Source of the DNA: an uncultured Lachnospiraceae bacterium
GTDB lineage: Bacteria; Bacillota; Clostridia; Lachnospirales; Lachnospiraceae
Length of the DNA: 64,000 nt
Direction: 5' to 3'
Assembly: GCA_948470905.1 (NCBI GenBank)
Contig: CAOKQK010000005.1
Coordinates: 1-64,000 of the forward strand
Position numbers and translations under genes: made by a program. Position 1 is the first letter of the stretch, and the number at the start of each line of letters is the position of its first letter. The notes under the pieces are model-generated. The model worked only from the letters and a program-made list of their open reading frames with translations, was not told the origin of the DNA and did not search any database. Below, in pieces: positions 24,140-32,126 of the stretch.

Positions 24140-25999
24140 TTACTCGTACTGTGCGTTGTACAGACGCCTGTAGAATCCGTCTTTGTCCATCAGTTCCCTG
24201 TGGGTTCCCTGCTCCACCACCTCCCCGTTGTCAACCACCAGGATCAGGTCCGCGTTCTCAATGGTAGACAGCCTGTGAGCAATGACGAAGCAGGTCTTTC
24301 CTTCCATGAGCTTCAGCATCGCTGTCTGGATCTGCCTTTCGGTCCGGGTGTCCACATTTGAGGTCGCCTCGTCCAGAATCAACATTTTTGCGTCCAGGAG
24401 CATGGCGCGGGCAATGGTCAGGAGCTGTTTCTGCCCCTTGGAAATATTGGTTCCCTCATCCGTCAGTATGGTATCATAGCCCTCCGGCAGGCGCTTGATA
24501 AAGGAATGGATGTGTGCTGCCCGCGCTGCGGCTTCCACCTGCTCCATTGTGGCTCCTTCCTTGCCGTAGGCGAGATTTTCATAGATGCTGCCATAAAAGA
24601 GCCAGGTATCCTGCAGCACCATGGCATAAGCCTTGCGCAGGCTCCGTCTGGTCAGGCTCTGTGTTTCTTTTCCATCCACCATGATCCGCCCGCTGTCCGG
24701 GTCGTAGAACCGCATCAGCAGATTGATCAGCGTAGTCTTGCCGGCGCCGGTAGGGCCCACAATGGCGATCAGCTTGCCGGGCTGCGCCGTAAAGCTCAGG
24801 TCGTGGATGATAGTCTTCTCCGGCAGGTAGCCAAAGCTTATGTGCTCTGCCCTCACTTCACCGGACACCTGGCTTAATTCCTCCGCACCCTCCATGTCCG
24901 CAGGCTCCGGCTCCTCGTCGATCAGCCGGAACACCCGCTCCGCCGCGGCAAGGGCGGACTGAAGTTCGCTGAAAATATTTGCCGCCTCATTAATGGGGCC
25001 GGAGAATTTCCGGGAGTACAGCACAAAGGATGAGATATCCCCCACACTCATGTAGCCGGCAAGGTACAGCAGGGCGCCAAAGACACTGATCAGCGAAAGG
25101 GACAGGTTATTGATAAAGTTCACGCAGGGGCCCACGATACTGCCGTAGTATTCCGCGCGGTAATAGGCTTCCACTGCCTCTTTGTTTTTTTCATTAAAGC
25201 GTTGCTGGGTGAACTCCTCCCGCCCGTATGCCTTCAGCGTCTTCTGCCCTGTGATCATTTCCTCCACAAAGCCGTTCATTGCTCCCAGCTTGGCAGACCG
25301 CAGCCTAAAAAGCGGCTTTGTCCTGCCTGTGATGTATTTGGTGATCAGGATCGACATGGGCACCGTCACGGCAAATACCAGCACCAATATGGGCGATATT
25401 GTCAACATCATGACCAATGCGCCCACCACAGTGATCACTGTGGTAAACAGCTGGACCAGATCATTTGACAGAGACGCATTCACCGTATCTATGTCGTAAG
25501 AGATCCGGCTGATGATATCGCCGGTCTGGTGTATGTCAAAGTAACCCACCGGCAGGGTCATCAGCTTCTCAAACACATCCTGGCGCATACGGTACACAAC
25601 CTTTCTGCTGATGGTCAGCATTAAGACCTGCAGCCCATAGGACATCAGCGCCGATATCACGTAAAAGCCTGCCATCCAGGCTGCATAATAGAAAACTGTT
25701 TCAAAATCCACCGCGCCCTGTCCGAACTCAATGGCGCTGATACACAGGCCTGTCAGCTTGGGGCCGATCAGGGAGAACAGATTGCTGCCCAGAGTGCAGA
25801 TCACGGCAGCTGCCAGCAGCCATTTATATTGGAGCATATATTTTCCAAGCCGCAGGATGGTGTCCCTGGAATACCGCCTTTTGTCCAGAGCCTGCCCTTT
25901 GTCCGGAGCCTGCCCTTTTCCTGGAACCTGCCCTTTGTCCTCATTTTGACCTGCCCCCCGGCTGTTCCTCTCCTTATTCAATTCTGCTCTCCGGCTCAT
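24140..25999 (-). CDS. ABC exporter, membrane-ATPase half-transporter (second subunit)
   Basis: The 619-residue protein has a six-helix exporter domain (about 50-340) and an ATPase domain with Walker A GPTGAGKTTL, Q-loop in VLQDTWLF, an ABC signature reading ISKGQKQLLTI instead of LSGGQ, and Walker B MLILDEATSNVD. It belongs to the multidrug/lipid exporter class. Its start overlaps the stop of the partner gene by four bases (ATGA), so the two likely form a heterodimer. The N-terminal tail carries three imperfect GQxPxK hexapeptides from an 18-bp repeat (about 25875-25935). Substrate unknown. Confidence 0.92.
   Translation of the reverse strand: MSRRAELNKERNSRGAGQNEDKGQVPGKGQAPDKGQALDKRRYSRDTILRLGKYMLQYKWLLAAAVICTLGSNLFSLIGPKLTGLCISAIEFGQGAVDFETVFYYAAWMAGFYVISALMSYGLQVLMLTISRKVVYRMRQDVFEKLMTLPVGYFDIHQTGDIISRISYDIDTVNASLSNDLVQLFTTVITVVGALVMMLTISPILVLVFAVTVPMSILITKYITGRTKPLFRLRSAKLGAMNGFVEEMITGQKTLKAYGREEFTQQRFNEKNKEAVEAYYRAEYYGSIVGPCVNFINNLSLSLISVFGALLYLAGYMSVGDISSFVLYSRKFSGPINEAANIFSELQSALAAAERVFRLIDEEPEPADMEGAEELSQVSGEVRAEHISFGYLPEKTIIHDLSFTAQPGKLIAIVGPTGAGKTTLINLLMRFYDPDSGRIMVDGKETQSLTRRSLRKAYAMVLQDTWLFYGSIYENLAYGKEGATMEQVEAAARAAHIHSFIKRLPEGYDTILTDEGTNISKGQKQLLTIARAMLLDAKMLILDEATSNVDTRTERQIQTAMLKLMEGKTCFVIAHRLSTIENADLILVVDNGEVVEQGTHRELMDKDGFYRRLYNAQYE
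25875..25935. repeat. 18-bp tandem repeat in exporter N-terminus
   Basis: Three units with the core GCCTGCCCTTTGTCC encode GQxPxK-type hexapeptides ahead of the first membrane helix. Confidence 0.7.
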
Positions 26000-27888
26000 T
26001 CCATTACCCCCTCTCCGGTCTGGGTCCTGCTGATCTCGGCATAGACCTCACAGCCCTTCATTAGCTCCTCATGGGTGCCGTAACCTATCGGTTCTCCATC
26101 CTGCAGGACCAGGATATGATCCGCGCTGCGGATGGAGCTGACACGCTGCGCAATGATCACGATCGTTGTGCCCTGAAAATGTTCCCTGATCCCTTTCCGC
26201 AGCTGCGCGTCCGTTCGATAGTCGAGAGCGCTGGAAGAATCGTCCAGTATCAGGATCTCCGGCCTTGCGGCCAGCGCCCTGGCGATGAGCACCCGCTGTT
26301 TCTGACCGCCGCTCAGGTTTGCGCCTTTGATGTTCAGTGCCTCTCCTGCCCCGGCAGAACGGCTCTCCACGAACTCTCCGGCGCGGGCATACAGGAGCGC
26401 CTCCTGGATCTGCTCCTCGCTCAGCTCCCTCCCCAGGCTCACGTTCCCGGCAATGGTGTCCTCAAAGATCGTATCGTTCTGGAACACTACACCAAACTTT
26501 TTCTTAAGCTCCTCCGGCCGGTAGCTGCGCACATCCCTTCCCCCAATGCGGACACAGCCTTCGTCCACATCATACATACGCATCATCAGGTTAATGACAG
26601 TGGACTTTCCGGAACCGATCTCTCCTATGATCCCCAGAGTCTCACCCTTTTTTATGGCAAAACTTAAATTCCTGATGTTGGCATTTTCCGCCATTTCTCC
26701 TGCTCTGTCTTCGGGATCCGTCTTGTTTTTTAAATAGGAAAATGTCACATGCTCAAAGGCAATCTCCTCGTTTGCCGCTGCAGTGCCCGCCGTTTTTCCC
26801 AGGGCTTTCTGTTCCGTGCCATCCGGCCCGTTCTCCGCCTCTGCCGCATAGAGCCTGCTCACCGCTTCCATGTCATCCCCGCACTCCAGCACCTGCCAGA
26901 TGCGGTTGCCGGAAGCGATCGCTTTGGAAAGGACGGTGAACATTTTGGAAATAGACAGCATTGCATTGAGTATAATGGTAAAATATGTTGTGAATGCAAG
27001 TATCTTGCCCACGTCAGAGGTTCCCGCATTCACCCTGTATGCGCCTGTGAGGATAACGCCCACCAGCCCCAGATTCAGCAGTATGTTCATGGACGGGTTG
27101 ATCACTGCCATTACCATGCCGTTTCTGCGCTCCCGCTCTACCACCTCTTTGTTGATGGTACGGAACTTTTCCGTCTCGTAATCCGTCTTGGACAACGCCC
27201 TGATAACACGCATGCCCGCGATATCCTCTCTGACCATGCGGACAAAGCGGTCATTTGCCTCCTGCAGCCCCCCGTACATGGGGATACTGCGCCTTGACAC
27301 ATACACAGTAATAAAGCCCAATACCGGCAGAGTGGCCAGAAGCACACATGCCATCGCCGCATCCAGGGTAAAAGTGACACAGATCCCGCCGATCAGGAGG
27401 ATGGGGGCGCGCACGCCAAGTCTCTGTATCCGCCCCAACATCTGATGCACATTATAGGTATCCGAAGTCATCCTGGAAATCAAAGAAGGCTTCGTAAAGG
27501 AGTCCGTCTGGGCGTTGGACAGGTACATGGTCTTTGAAAACAGGTCATGCCGGATCATCTCTGCCGCATCACCTGCCACCCTGGACGCCATGCGGTTGGC
27601 AATAATGTTAAAGGCTACGGCACATATGGAACATCCTATCATCAAAAGCCCCCACAAGAGGATAAGCCGCCTGTTTTTCACAGGGATTACAAAATCAATG
27701 ATGTATGCCAAAATATAGGGAATGCACAAGTCCATGACCGTTCCCACAAATTTGACCAAAAATCCCACTCCCATCCGTCCAAAATATGGCTGTAAATACT
27801 TCATTACAATCTGTTTCAAATTTTTACCCTGCTTTCCTGTTTTGTACACTGATTTCAACTGACCCGGATTGCGGAACCCATTTTCCAC
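25996..27888 (-). CDS. ABC exporter, membrane-ATPase half-transporter (first subunit)
   Basis: The 630-residue half-transporter has a six-helix domain and an ATPase domain with Walker A GEIGSGKSTV, a canonical LSGGQKQRV signature and ILILDDSSSALD, where Asp replaces the catalytic Glu after Walker B. The partner (24140-25999) keeps Glu but has a degenerate signature. Such asymmetry is typical of heterodimeric exporters with one degenerate ATP site. The start is uncertain: a hairpin lies just upstream, and a TTG about 24 codons in (LKQIVMKYL) has a better ribosome site than the first ATG. Confidence 0.9.
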   Translation of the reverse strand: MENGFRNPGQLKSVYKTGKQGKNLKQIVMKYLQPYFGRMGVGFLVKFVGTVMDLCIPYILAYIIDFVIPVKNRRLILLWGLLMIGCSICAVAFNIIANRMASRVAGDAAEMIRHDLFSKTMYLSNAQTDSFTKPSLISRMTSDTYNVHQMLGRIQRLGVRAPILLIGGICVTFTLDAAMACVLLATLPVLGFITVYVSRRSIPMYGGLQEANDRFVRMVREDIAGMRVIRALSKTDYETEKFRTINKEVVERERRNGMVMAVINPSMNILLNLGLVGVILTGAYRVNAGTSDVGKILAFTTYFTIILNAMLSISKMFTVLSKAIASGNRIWQVLECGDDMEAVSRLYAAEAENGPDGTEQKALGKTAGTAAANEEIAFEHVTFSYLKNKTDPEDRAGEMAENANIRNLSFAIKKGETLGIIGEIGSGKSTVINLMMRMYDVDEGCVRIGGRDVRSYRPEELKKKFGVVFQNDTIFEDTIAGNVSLGRELSEEQIQEALLYARAGEFVESRSAGAGEALNIKGANLSGGQKQRVLIARALAARPEILILDDSSSALDYRTDAQLRKGIREHFQGTTIVIIAQRVSSIRSADHILVLQDGEPIGYGTHEELMKGCEVYAEISRTQTGEGVME

Positions 27889-27897
27889 AACCTAAAG

Positions 27898-27927
27898 CCG
27901 GACAGCACAACCCGTGTACTGTCCGGC
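27898..27927 (-). terminator. Stem-loop between chemoreceptor and exporter genes
   Basis: GCCGGACAG and CTGTCCGGC pair perfectly, followed by TTTA on the minus strand. It probably ends the chemoreceptor transcript, although it touches the exporter gene start. Confidence 0.6.
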
Positions 27928-27987
27928 AAATCTCATTCCTGCTGTCTGCAGCCCTAAAGCCCGCAAAGCCCCCTCCAAGCCCGATTC

Positions 27988-28019
27988 GTAACATTTCAGA
28001 CAGGCCGCTGAACTGTTAC
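27988..28019 (-). repeat. GTAAC hairpin repeat, family 2, copy 1
   Basis: On the minus strand GTAACAGTTCAG and CTGAAATGTTAC form a stem around a short loop. Copies occur at 50108-50139 and 56307-56340, each at the 3' end of a minus-strand gene. This one is about 40 bases after the chemoreceptor stop. Confidence 0.7.
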
Positions 28020-28057
28020 CCCCGGTTACGGCTCAGGGGCCGCCAAAACCGTTATCC

Positions 28058-30136
28058 TCAAATCTTAAATACAGAAACCTCTGACTTCAAGCCATCCATG
28101 TTTTCACCCAATACATCCGCCGTATGGTTCAGGTTCTGCACGTTCTCCACCAGCTTATCCAATACCTCTCTCACCACCTCGGCACTGTTTGCCGTCTCCT
28201 CGATGATATCGGAAATATTCTTGACCGCCTCCACTGTATAGCTTCTCTCATGATCCGCCTTTTCGGTGCTGTCCACAATATTCTTCAGCCCGTCGATCAG
28301 CATGCGCATCCTCTGCTGCATCTCGCGGAACACTTCTATTACCTGATCCACCGACTCCGTCTGAGCCGTTACCATCGCCTGGGCGTGCTGAGCGCTCTCA
28401 ACGCTGTTGAGGGTCTGGGCTGTGATATGTGACACGTTATTGCTGATCTCTCCTGCAGCCGTTGCAGAGTCATCAGCAAGCTTGCGGATTTCTTCCGCCA
28501 CAACCGCAAATCCCCTGCCTGCCTCGCCTGCCCTCGCCGCCTCTATGGACGCGTTCAGGGACAGCAGGTTGGTCTGCTCCGAAATCTCAGTGATGGTGCC
28601 CACGAAAGTATTGATGATCTCAGACTCCTGCCGCAGGGAGTCAATGCTCTCGCCAACCTTCCTGGTAATATCGTTGGTCTTTCTAGCACGCTCGCCCAAA
28701 AGCTGCACGATCTCCATACCCTTGTTGATCATGTTCTCCGTCTCATCTACCAGCCTCTCCACATCTTCCACCACACGGCTGGCATTCTGGATCTCCGCAG
28801 AGAGCCTGTCAGTCTTATTCACGCATTCCTGAGCGTGCTGGGACTGTCTGGACATGCCCTCGTTGATCTCGTTGATCGCCGCCATGATATCTGTGGAATA
28901 ATCGCTGATGACTCCGGAGACTTTCTCTACCGCCTGGGCCGATTCTTCCAGCTGGTCTGTAGCCGCCGTGACCTTGCGCACAAGGCTCTTGGTATTTGTA
29001 ATCATATTGTTTGCAGAACCTGCCAGCTTCCTGAACTCATCCCTGCCCTTTGCCGTCACCTGGACAGTCAGGTCGCCCTGGGAAACCACGCCAAAGCCTT
29101 TGGATATCCTTTTCATATTGTTCTGGATGCCGAACACGATCAGCAGCCCAATGCCCAGCACGACAATGCAGGCGATAGCCACCAGCCATACAGTCAGGCT
29201 CTTGATCTCCTCCGCCTGCGCGGTAATCAGCCTCATAGGCACAAGGGCGCACACCGTAGCGCCGGTCCGCTCATTCACCTTGTAGATAAACTGATACTCG
29301 GCTCCCTTAAATTCCACCTTGTCCACGCCCGACAGCTCCTGGGCGGCAGGTGCAAAAAAGCTCTGCCCGTAAAATACATTTTCGCCCTGGATAAGGACAC
29401 TGTCCGCACCTTCTTCCAGATTTTCAAATACAAGCTCCCTGCCGTTTTTGGTGATAAAGCCGATAATGCTCCCTGTCCCCAGATCCAGCTGTGCCAGGAA
29501 ATTGGAGATAGCCGTTGTATCAACATCCACGATCACAGCGCCCATGTTGGTGCCGGTCAGTGTCTGATATGACATTATGTAGGAACTTATGTTCATATCA
29601 AGCTTTTCATCCAAAAGCGCGTGATTGTCTATCCAGTGCTCCGTCCCGATCACGCTGCCTGCTCCGGATTCCCTGTATTCCTTCAGGAAACCGTCCATGG
29701 TACCCATGAGGAAGGTAGAAATCAGGCCGGTCCCCGACAGGGGGACAATATGTATGTTCCTGATAAAGGCATTGCCCTTGCGCGCCGCATCCAGCACTAC
29801 CCTTGTATCGTTTGCATACTTTTTCTTTTCCGAGGGGTCATTGTTCCCGCTGGTCATAAAATACTGGCTCAGATCGCCGTCATAAACATATTTTACAGCC
29901 TCCGCCTCCACAACGGAAAAAGCCATATCCACATACTGTTCCGCCATATTGATGGTCTGTAATGTAGAACTCTGGAAGCTCTCATTCAAACCTGTCGCCG
30001 ACCTCACATACGCAGAGAAACCTATGACAATCATAAACACGATCGGCACAAGAAAACACACGATAATCTTGTTTCTGATACTTAAAATCATCAGCCCGTT
30101 CTTTTTTCTACTGCTGTCCTTCACATTTTGTGCCAT
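28058..30136 (-). CDS. Methyl-accepting chemotaxis protein
   Basis: The 692-residue protein has an N-terminal membrane helix (about 24-45), an extracytoplasmic sensor of about 270 residues of Cache-like character, a second helix (about 310-330), a HAMP region, and a long cytosolic signalling coiled coil. The hairpin tip contains [20 protein letters not shown] and [13 protein letters not shown]. It should control CheA in response to an extracellular signal that cannot be predicted. No che or flagellar genes are in the window. The ribosome site for ATG 30136 is weak. Its promoter is likely at 30294-30322. Confidence 0.93.
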   Translation of the reverse strand: MAQNVKDSSRKKNGLMILSIRNKIIVCFLVPIVFMIVIGFSAYVRSATGLNESFQSSTLQTINMAEQYVDMAFSVVEAEAVKYVYDGDLSQYFMTSGNNDPSEKKKYANDTRVVLDAARKGNAFIRNIHIVPLSGTGLISTFLMGTMDGFLKEYRESGAGSVIGTEHWIDNHALLDEKLDMNISSYIMSYQTLTGTNMGAVIVDVDTTAISNFLAQLDLGTGSIIGFITKNGRELVFENLEEGADSVLIQGENVFYGQSFFAPAAQELSGVDKVEFKGAEYQFIYKVNERTGATVCALVPMRLITAQAEEIKSLTVWLVAIACIVVLGIGLLIVFGIQNNMKRISKGFGVVSQGDLTVQVTAKGRDEFRKLAGSANNMITNTKSLVRKVTAATDQLEESAQAVEKVSGVISDYSTDIMAAINEINEGMSRQSQHAQECVNKTDRLSAEIQNASRVVEDVERLVDETENMINKGMEIVQLLGERARKTNDITRKVGESIDSLRQESEIINTFVGTITEISEQTNLLSLNASIEAARAGEAGRGFAVVAEEIRKLADDSATAAGEISNNVSHITAQTLNSVESAQHAQAMVTAQTESVDQVIEVFREMQQRMRMLIDGLKNIVDSTEKADHERSYTVEAVKNISDIIEETANSAEVVREVLDKLVENVQNLNHTADVLGENMDGLKSEVSVFKI

Positions 30137-30186
30137 ATACTGTTACCATGCCTCAAGCCGACAAAAAGGGCCTGCCCATTTGAAGC

Positions 30187-30217
30187 GCAAACGCAAAGGG
30201 TGAAAGAAGGCGTTTGC
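30187..30217 (-). repeat. Stem-loop in chemoreceptor leader
   Basis: GCAAACGC and GCGTTTGC pair exactly across 15 bases, about 50 bases upstream of the chemoreceptor start. It may shape mRNA stability or expression. Confidence 0.45.
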
Positions 30218-30293
30218 ATACTTTATCCTTTCTTCTGATTTTCTTTCACTCCTGTGATTCATTATAAAATCTGCAACTGAATACCATGCTTAC

Positions 30294-30322
30294 ATTATAC
30301 ACTATTTCTCACATTTAACCAA
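30294..30322 (-). promoter_or_regulatory. Promoter of the chemoreceptor gene
   Basis: TTGGTT (30317-30322) and a perfect TATAAT (30294-30299) are 17 bases apart on the minus strand. It is a sigma-A type promoter, not the motility sigma factor type. Confidence 0.7.
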
Positions 30323-30380
30323 TAGTAAATATCACAGAAAAAGCAATATTGTGCAAATTGTACAATTCCTTGTCCCTATC

Positions 30381-31616
30381 TCAAAAATTTATCTGCTTTA
30401 TATATATTTCTTCAAAAAAGGGCTCTTGTGCAAGATTTACAATCTCAGTCCCCTCCACTATCTCGCCGAGCCGCGCCTCCAGGGCGGCTCGCCCGTCCGC
30501 AAAAAGGATCCTGCCCGCCGCCAGGCATCCGGCAAGGGCCGTATTCCCTCCGGCGGCGGTCCTTTCCGCCAGGGCAGGCGGCAAAAGCCCGATCAAAGCG
30601 GCGTCTGCAGGGTTCAGGTAATACCCGAAGCCTCCTGCCAGCACCACGCTGCCGACCTCCGATGCCTCTGCACCGTACTTTTTTAACAGCACTTCTATCC
30701 CGGCCGCCACAGCTGCCTTGGCAAGCTGCAGGCTGCGCACCGCCTCCTTTGTCACCAGCACATTTCCCACACGGATACCTGTCTCAAAAAATTCCTCCGC
30801 CAAAAGCCCTGTCTCATCCACGCAGCCCGCCCTCCTCAGAGCTGCCAAGATACTCACCATGTCCGCGCCCCACACGCCTCTGTTCGGACCGCCCTCAAAG
30901 GCAGGCCCCGCCGCGGTGGCGCAGGCTATCCTCCCGGAACGGTTTCCCAGCACGATCTCCCCGTTGGTCCCCAAGTCGATAAGCAGCGTCAGCTCCTCCC
31001 GCGCCGCCATCCCGCAGGCAAATATCCCCGCAAGGATATCACCGCCCACAAAGGCAGAAAAACAGGGGAACCCATAGCAAGGCACCCCCTCTATCTCCAT
31101 ATCTCCCCACCTGGGATGAGATACCAAAAAAGGAGCCCGTCCCAGCTCCTGAACATCGATTCCCTGAAACAAATACGACATTGTGGTATTTGCCGCAAGC
31201 ACCATATGCAGCTTTTCTCCCGGTGCCAGCTTCTTCTGAAACCTGCGGATACCCTTTCCAAGCACCTTCCGCACCTGATCCCTCATATCCGCGGCAGCTG
31301 CTGCATCCGCTGCCGCCCGGATCCTGGACAGGACATCCGCGCCGTACACCGCCTGGGGATTCACCGCCATATAACGGTCTTCCACAGTGCCATCCTCCCG
31401 GTAAAGAAGCATGGCAATGGTGGTCGTTCCGATATCGACCGCCACAAGCCTCCTGCCCCCGCCGTCCAGAGGCTGCCTGATTCCTGAATGGGCAGCCCCT
31501 GCCTCCGCGCCAAGCACATGCAGCCTCTTAAACTGCCCTGTCTCTGCCGTCACGCCGGGGCACAGCCCGCAGCCGGTACAGATATTACAGCGAAGACCTT
31601 TTTTTCTCTCCGCCAT
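30381..31616 (-). CDS. RACo-like ASKHA ATPase (DUF4445-type) with Cys-rich N-terminus
   Basis: The 411-residue protein has two ASKHA nucleotide-binding lobes: VAVDIGTTTIAMLLY (about 40-54), IDLGTNGEIVLGN, ACATAAGPAFEGGP, and VVLAGGFGYYL near the end. It resembles the C-terminal part of RACo, the reductive activator of corrinoid methyl-transfer proteins. Full RACo has a plant-type 2Fe-2S domain; here it is replaced by a short CNICTGCGLC motif (four Cys, two residues apart) that may hold a different cluster. No corrinoid protein or methyltransferase is in the window. It follows the DUF4250 gene by 22 bases, and AAAGGAG precedes its ATG. Confidence 0.82.
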   Translation of the reverse strand: MAERKKGLRCNICTGCGLCPGVTAETGQFKRLHVLGAEAGAAHSGIRQPLDGGGRRLVAVDIGTTTIAMLLYREDGTVEDRYMAVNPQAVYGADVLSRIRAAADAAAAADMRDQVRKVLGKGIRRFQKKLAPGEKLHMVLAANTTMSYLFQGIDVQELGRAPFLVSHPRWGDMEIEGVPCYGFPCFSAFVGGDILAGIFACGMAAREELTLLIDLGTNGEIVLGNRSGRIACATAAGPAFEGGPNRGVWGADMVSILAALRRAGCVDETGLLAEEFFETGIRVGNVLVTKEAVRSLQLAKAAVAAGIEVLLKKYGAEASEVGSVVLAGGFGYYLNPADAALIGLLPPALAERTAAGGNTALAGCLAAGRILFADGRAALEARLGEIVEGTEIVNLAQEPFFEEIYIKQINF

Positions 31617-31638
31617 GCCCAACTCCTTTCCTGTCAGC

Positions 31639-31812
31639 CTATACAAACTGATTCCGTTCCCGGTCATAATAATAGTCTATGGCCGCCAGCTTCTCCATGA
31701 TCTCCTGCTTCTCCACACCCAGGTCCTCACACAGCGCATCCAAGTCCTTATAAAAATCCCTCAGCTTTAAATTCACAAAGCCCAGCATCATGACCGGGTC
31801 CTTCGGCATCAT
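31639..31812 (-). CDS. DUF4250 family small protein
   Basis: This 57-residue protein begins MMPKDPVMMLGFVNLKLRDF and ends AIDYYYDRERNQFV, the typical DUF4250 pattern. It is predicted to be helical and soluble, of unknown function. AGGAG precedes the two adjacent ATG codons. It is co-transcribed with the RACo-like gene, whose start is 22 bases after its stop. Confidence 0.88.
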   Translation of the reverse strand: MMPKDPVMMLGFVNLKLRDFYKDLDALCEDLGVEKQEIMEKLAAIDYYYDRERNQFV

Positions 31813-31814
31813 CT

Positions 31815-32105
31815 TTTATTCTCCTATTCCAGTTCCCGCAAACGGGAACTTTTCCGCCCTCTCCGTTTCCACGCCCCCTTGTCTGGGAGCAATTTTCAGC
31901 TGCAAAATCCGCATCTGAAAATTCTCCCGGGGGCGTCTCCACTGCGAGGCTGTTTTTTATTTCCTATTCCAGTTCCCGCAAACGGGAACTTTTCCGCCCT
32001 CTCCGTTTCTACGCCCCACTTGTCCGGGAGCAATTTTCAGCTGCAAAATCCGCATCTGTAAATTCTCCCGGGGGCGTCTCCACTACGAGGCTGTTTTTTA
32101 TTTCC
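31815..32105. repeat. Two tandem copies of a 140-bp structured unit
   Basis: Two nearly identical units (about 31815-31955 and 31955-32105) fill the gap between the alpha-galactosidase and DUF4250 genes. Each contains the palindrome AGTTCCCGCAAACGGGAACT, a second stem (GGGAGCAATTTTCAG with CTGAAAATTCTCCC), outer GC-rich arms ACGCCCCC/GGGGGCGT, and a T-run. No gene is present. Confidence 0.85.
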
Positions 32106-32126
32106 ACTCGACATTTCTTAGCCGGA

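Noticed and set aside
31748..31942. 64-codon minus-strand frame overlapping DUF4250
   Set aside because: It overlaps the well-supported DUF4250 gene in another frame and is partly made of the 140-bp repeat.
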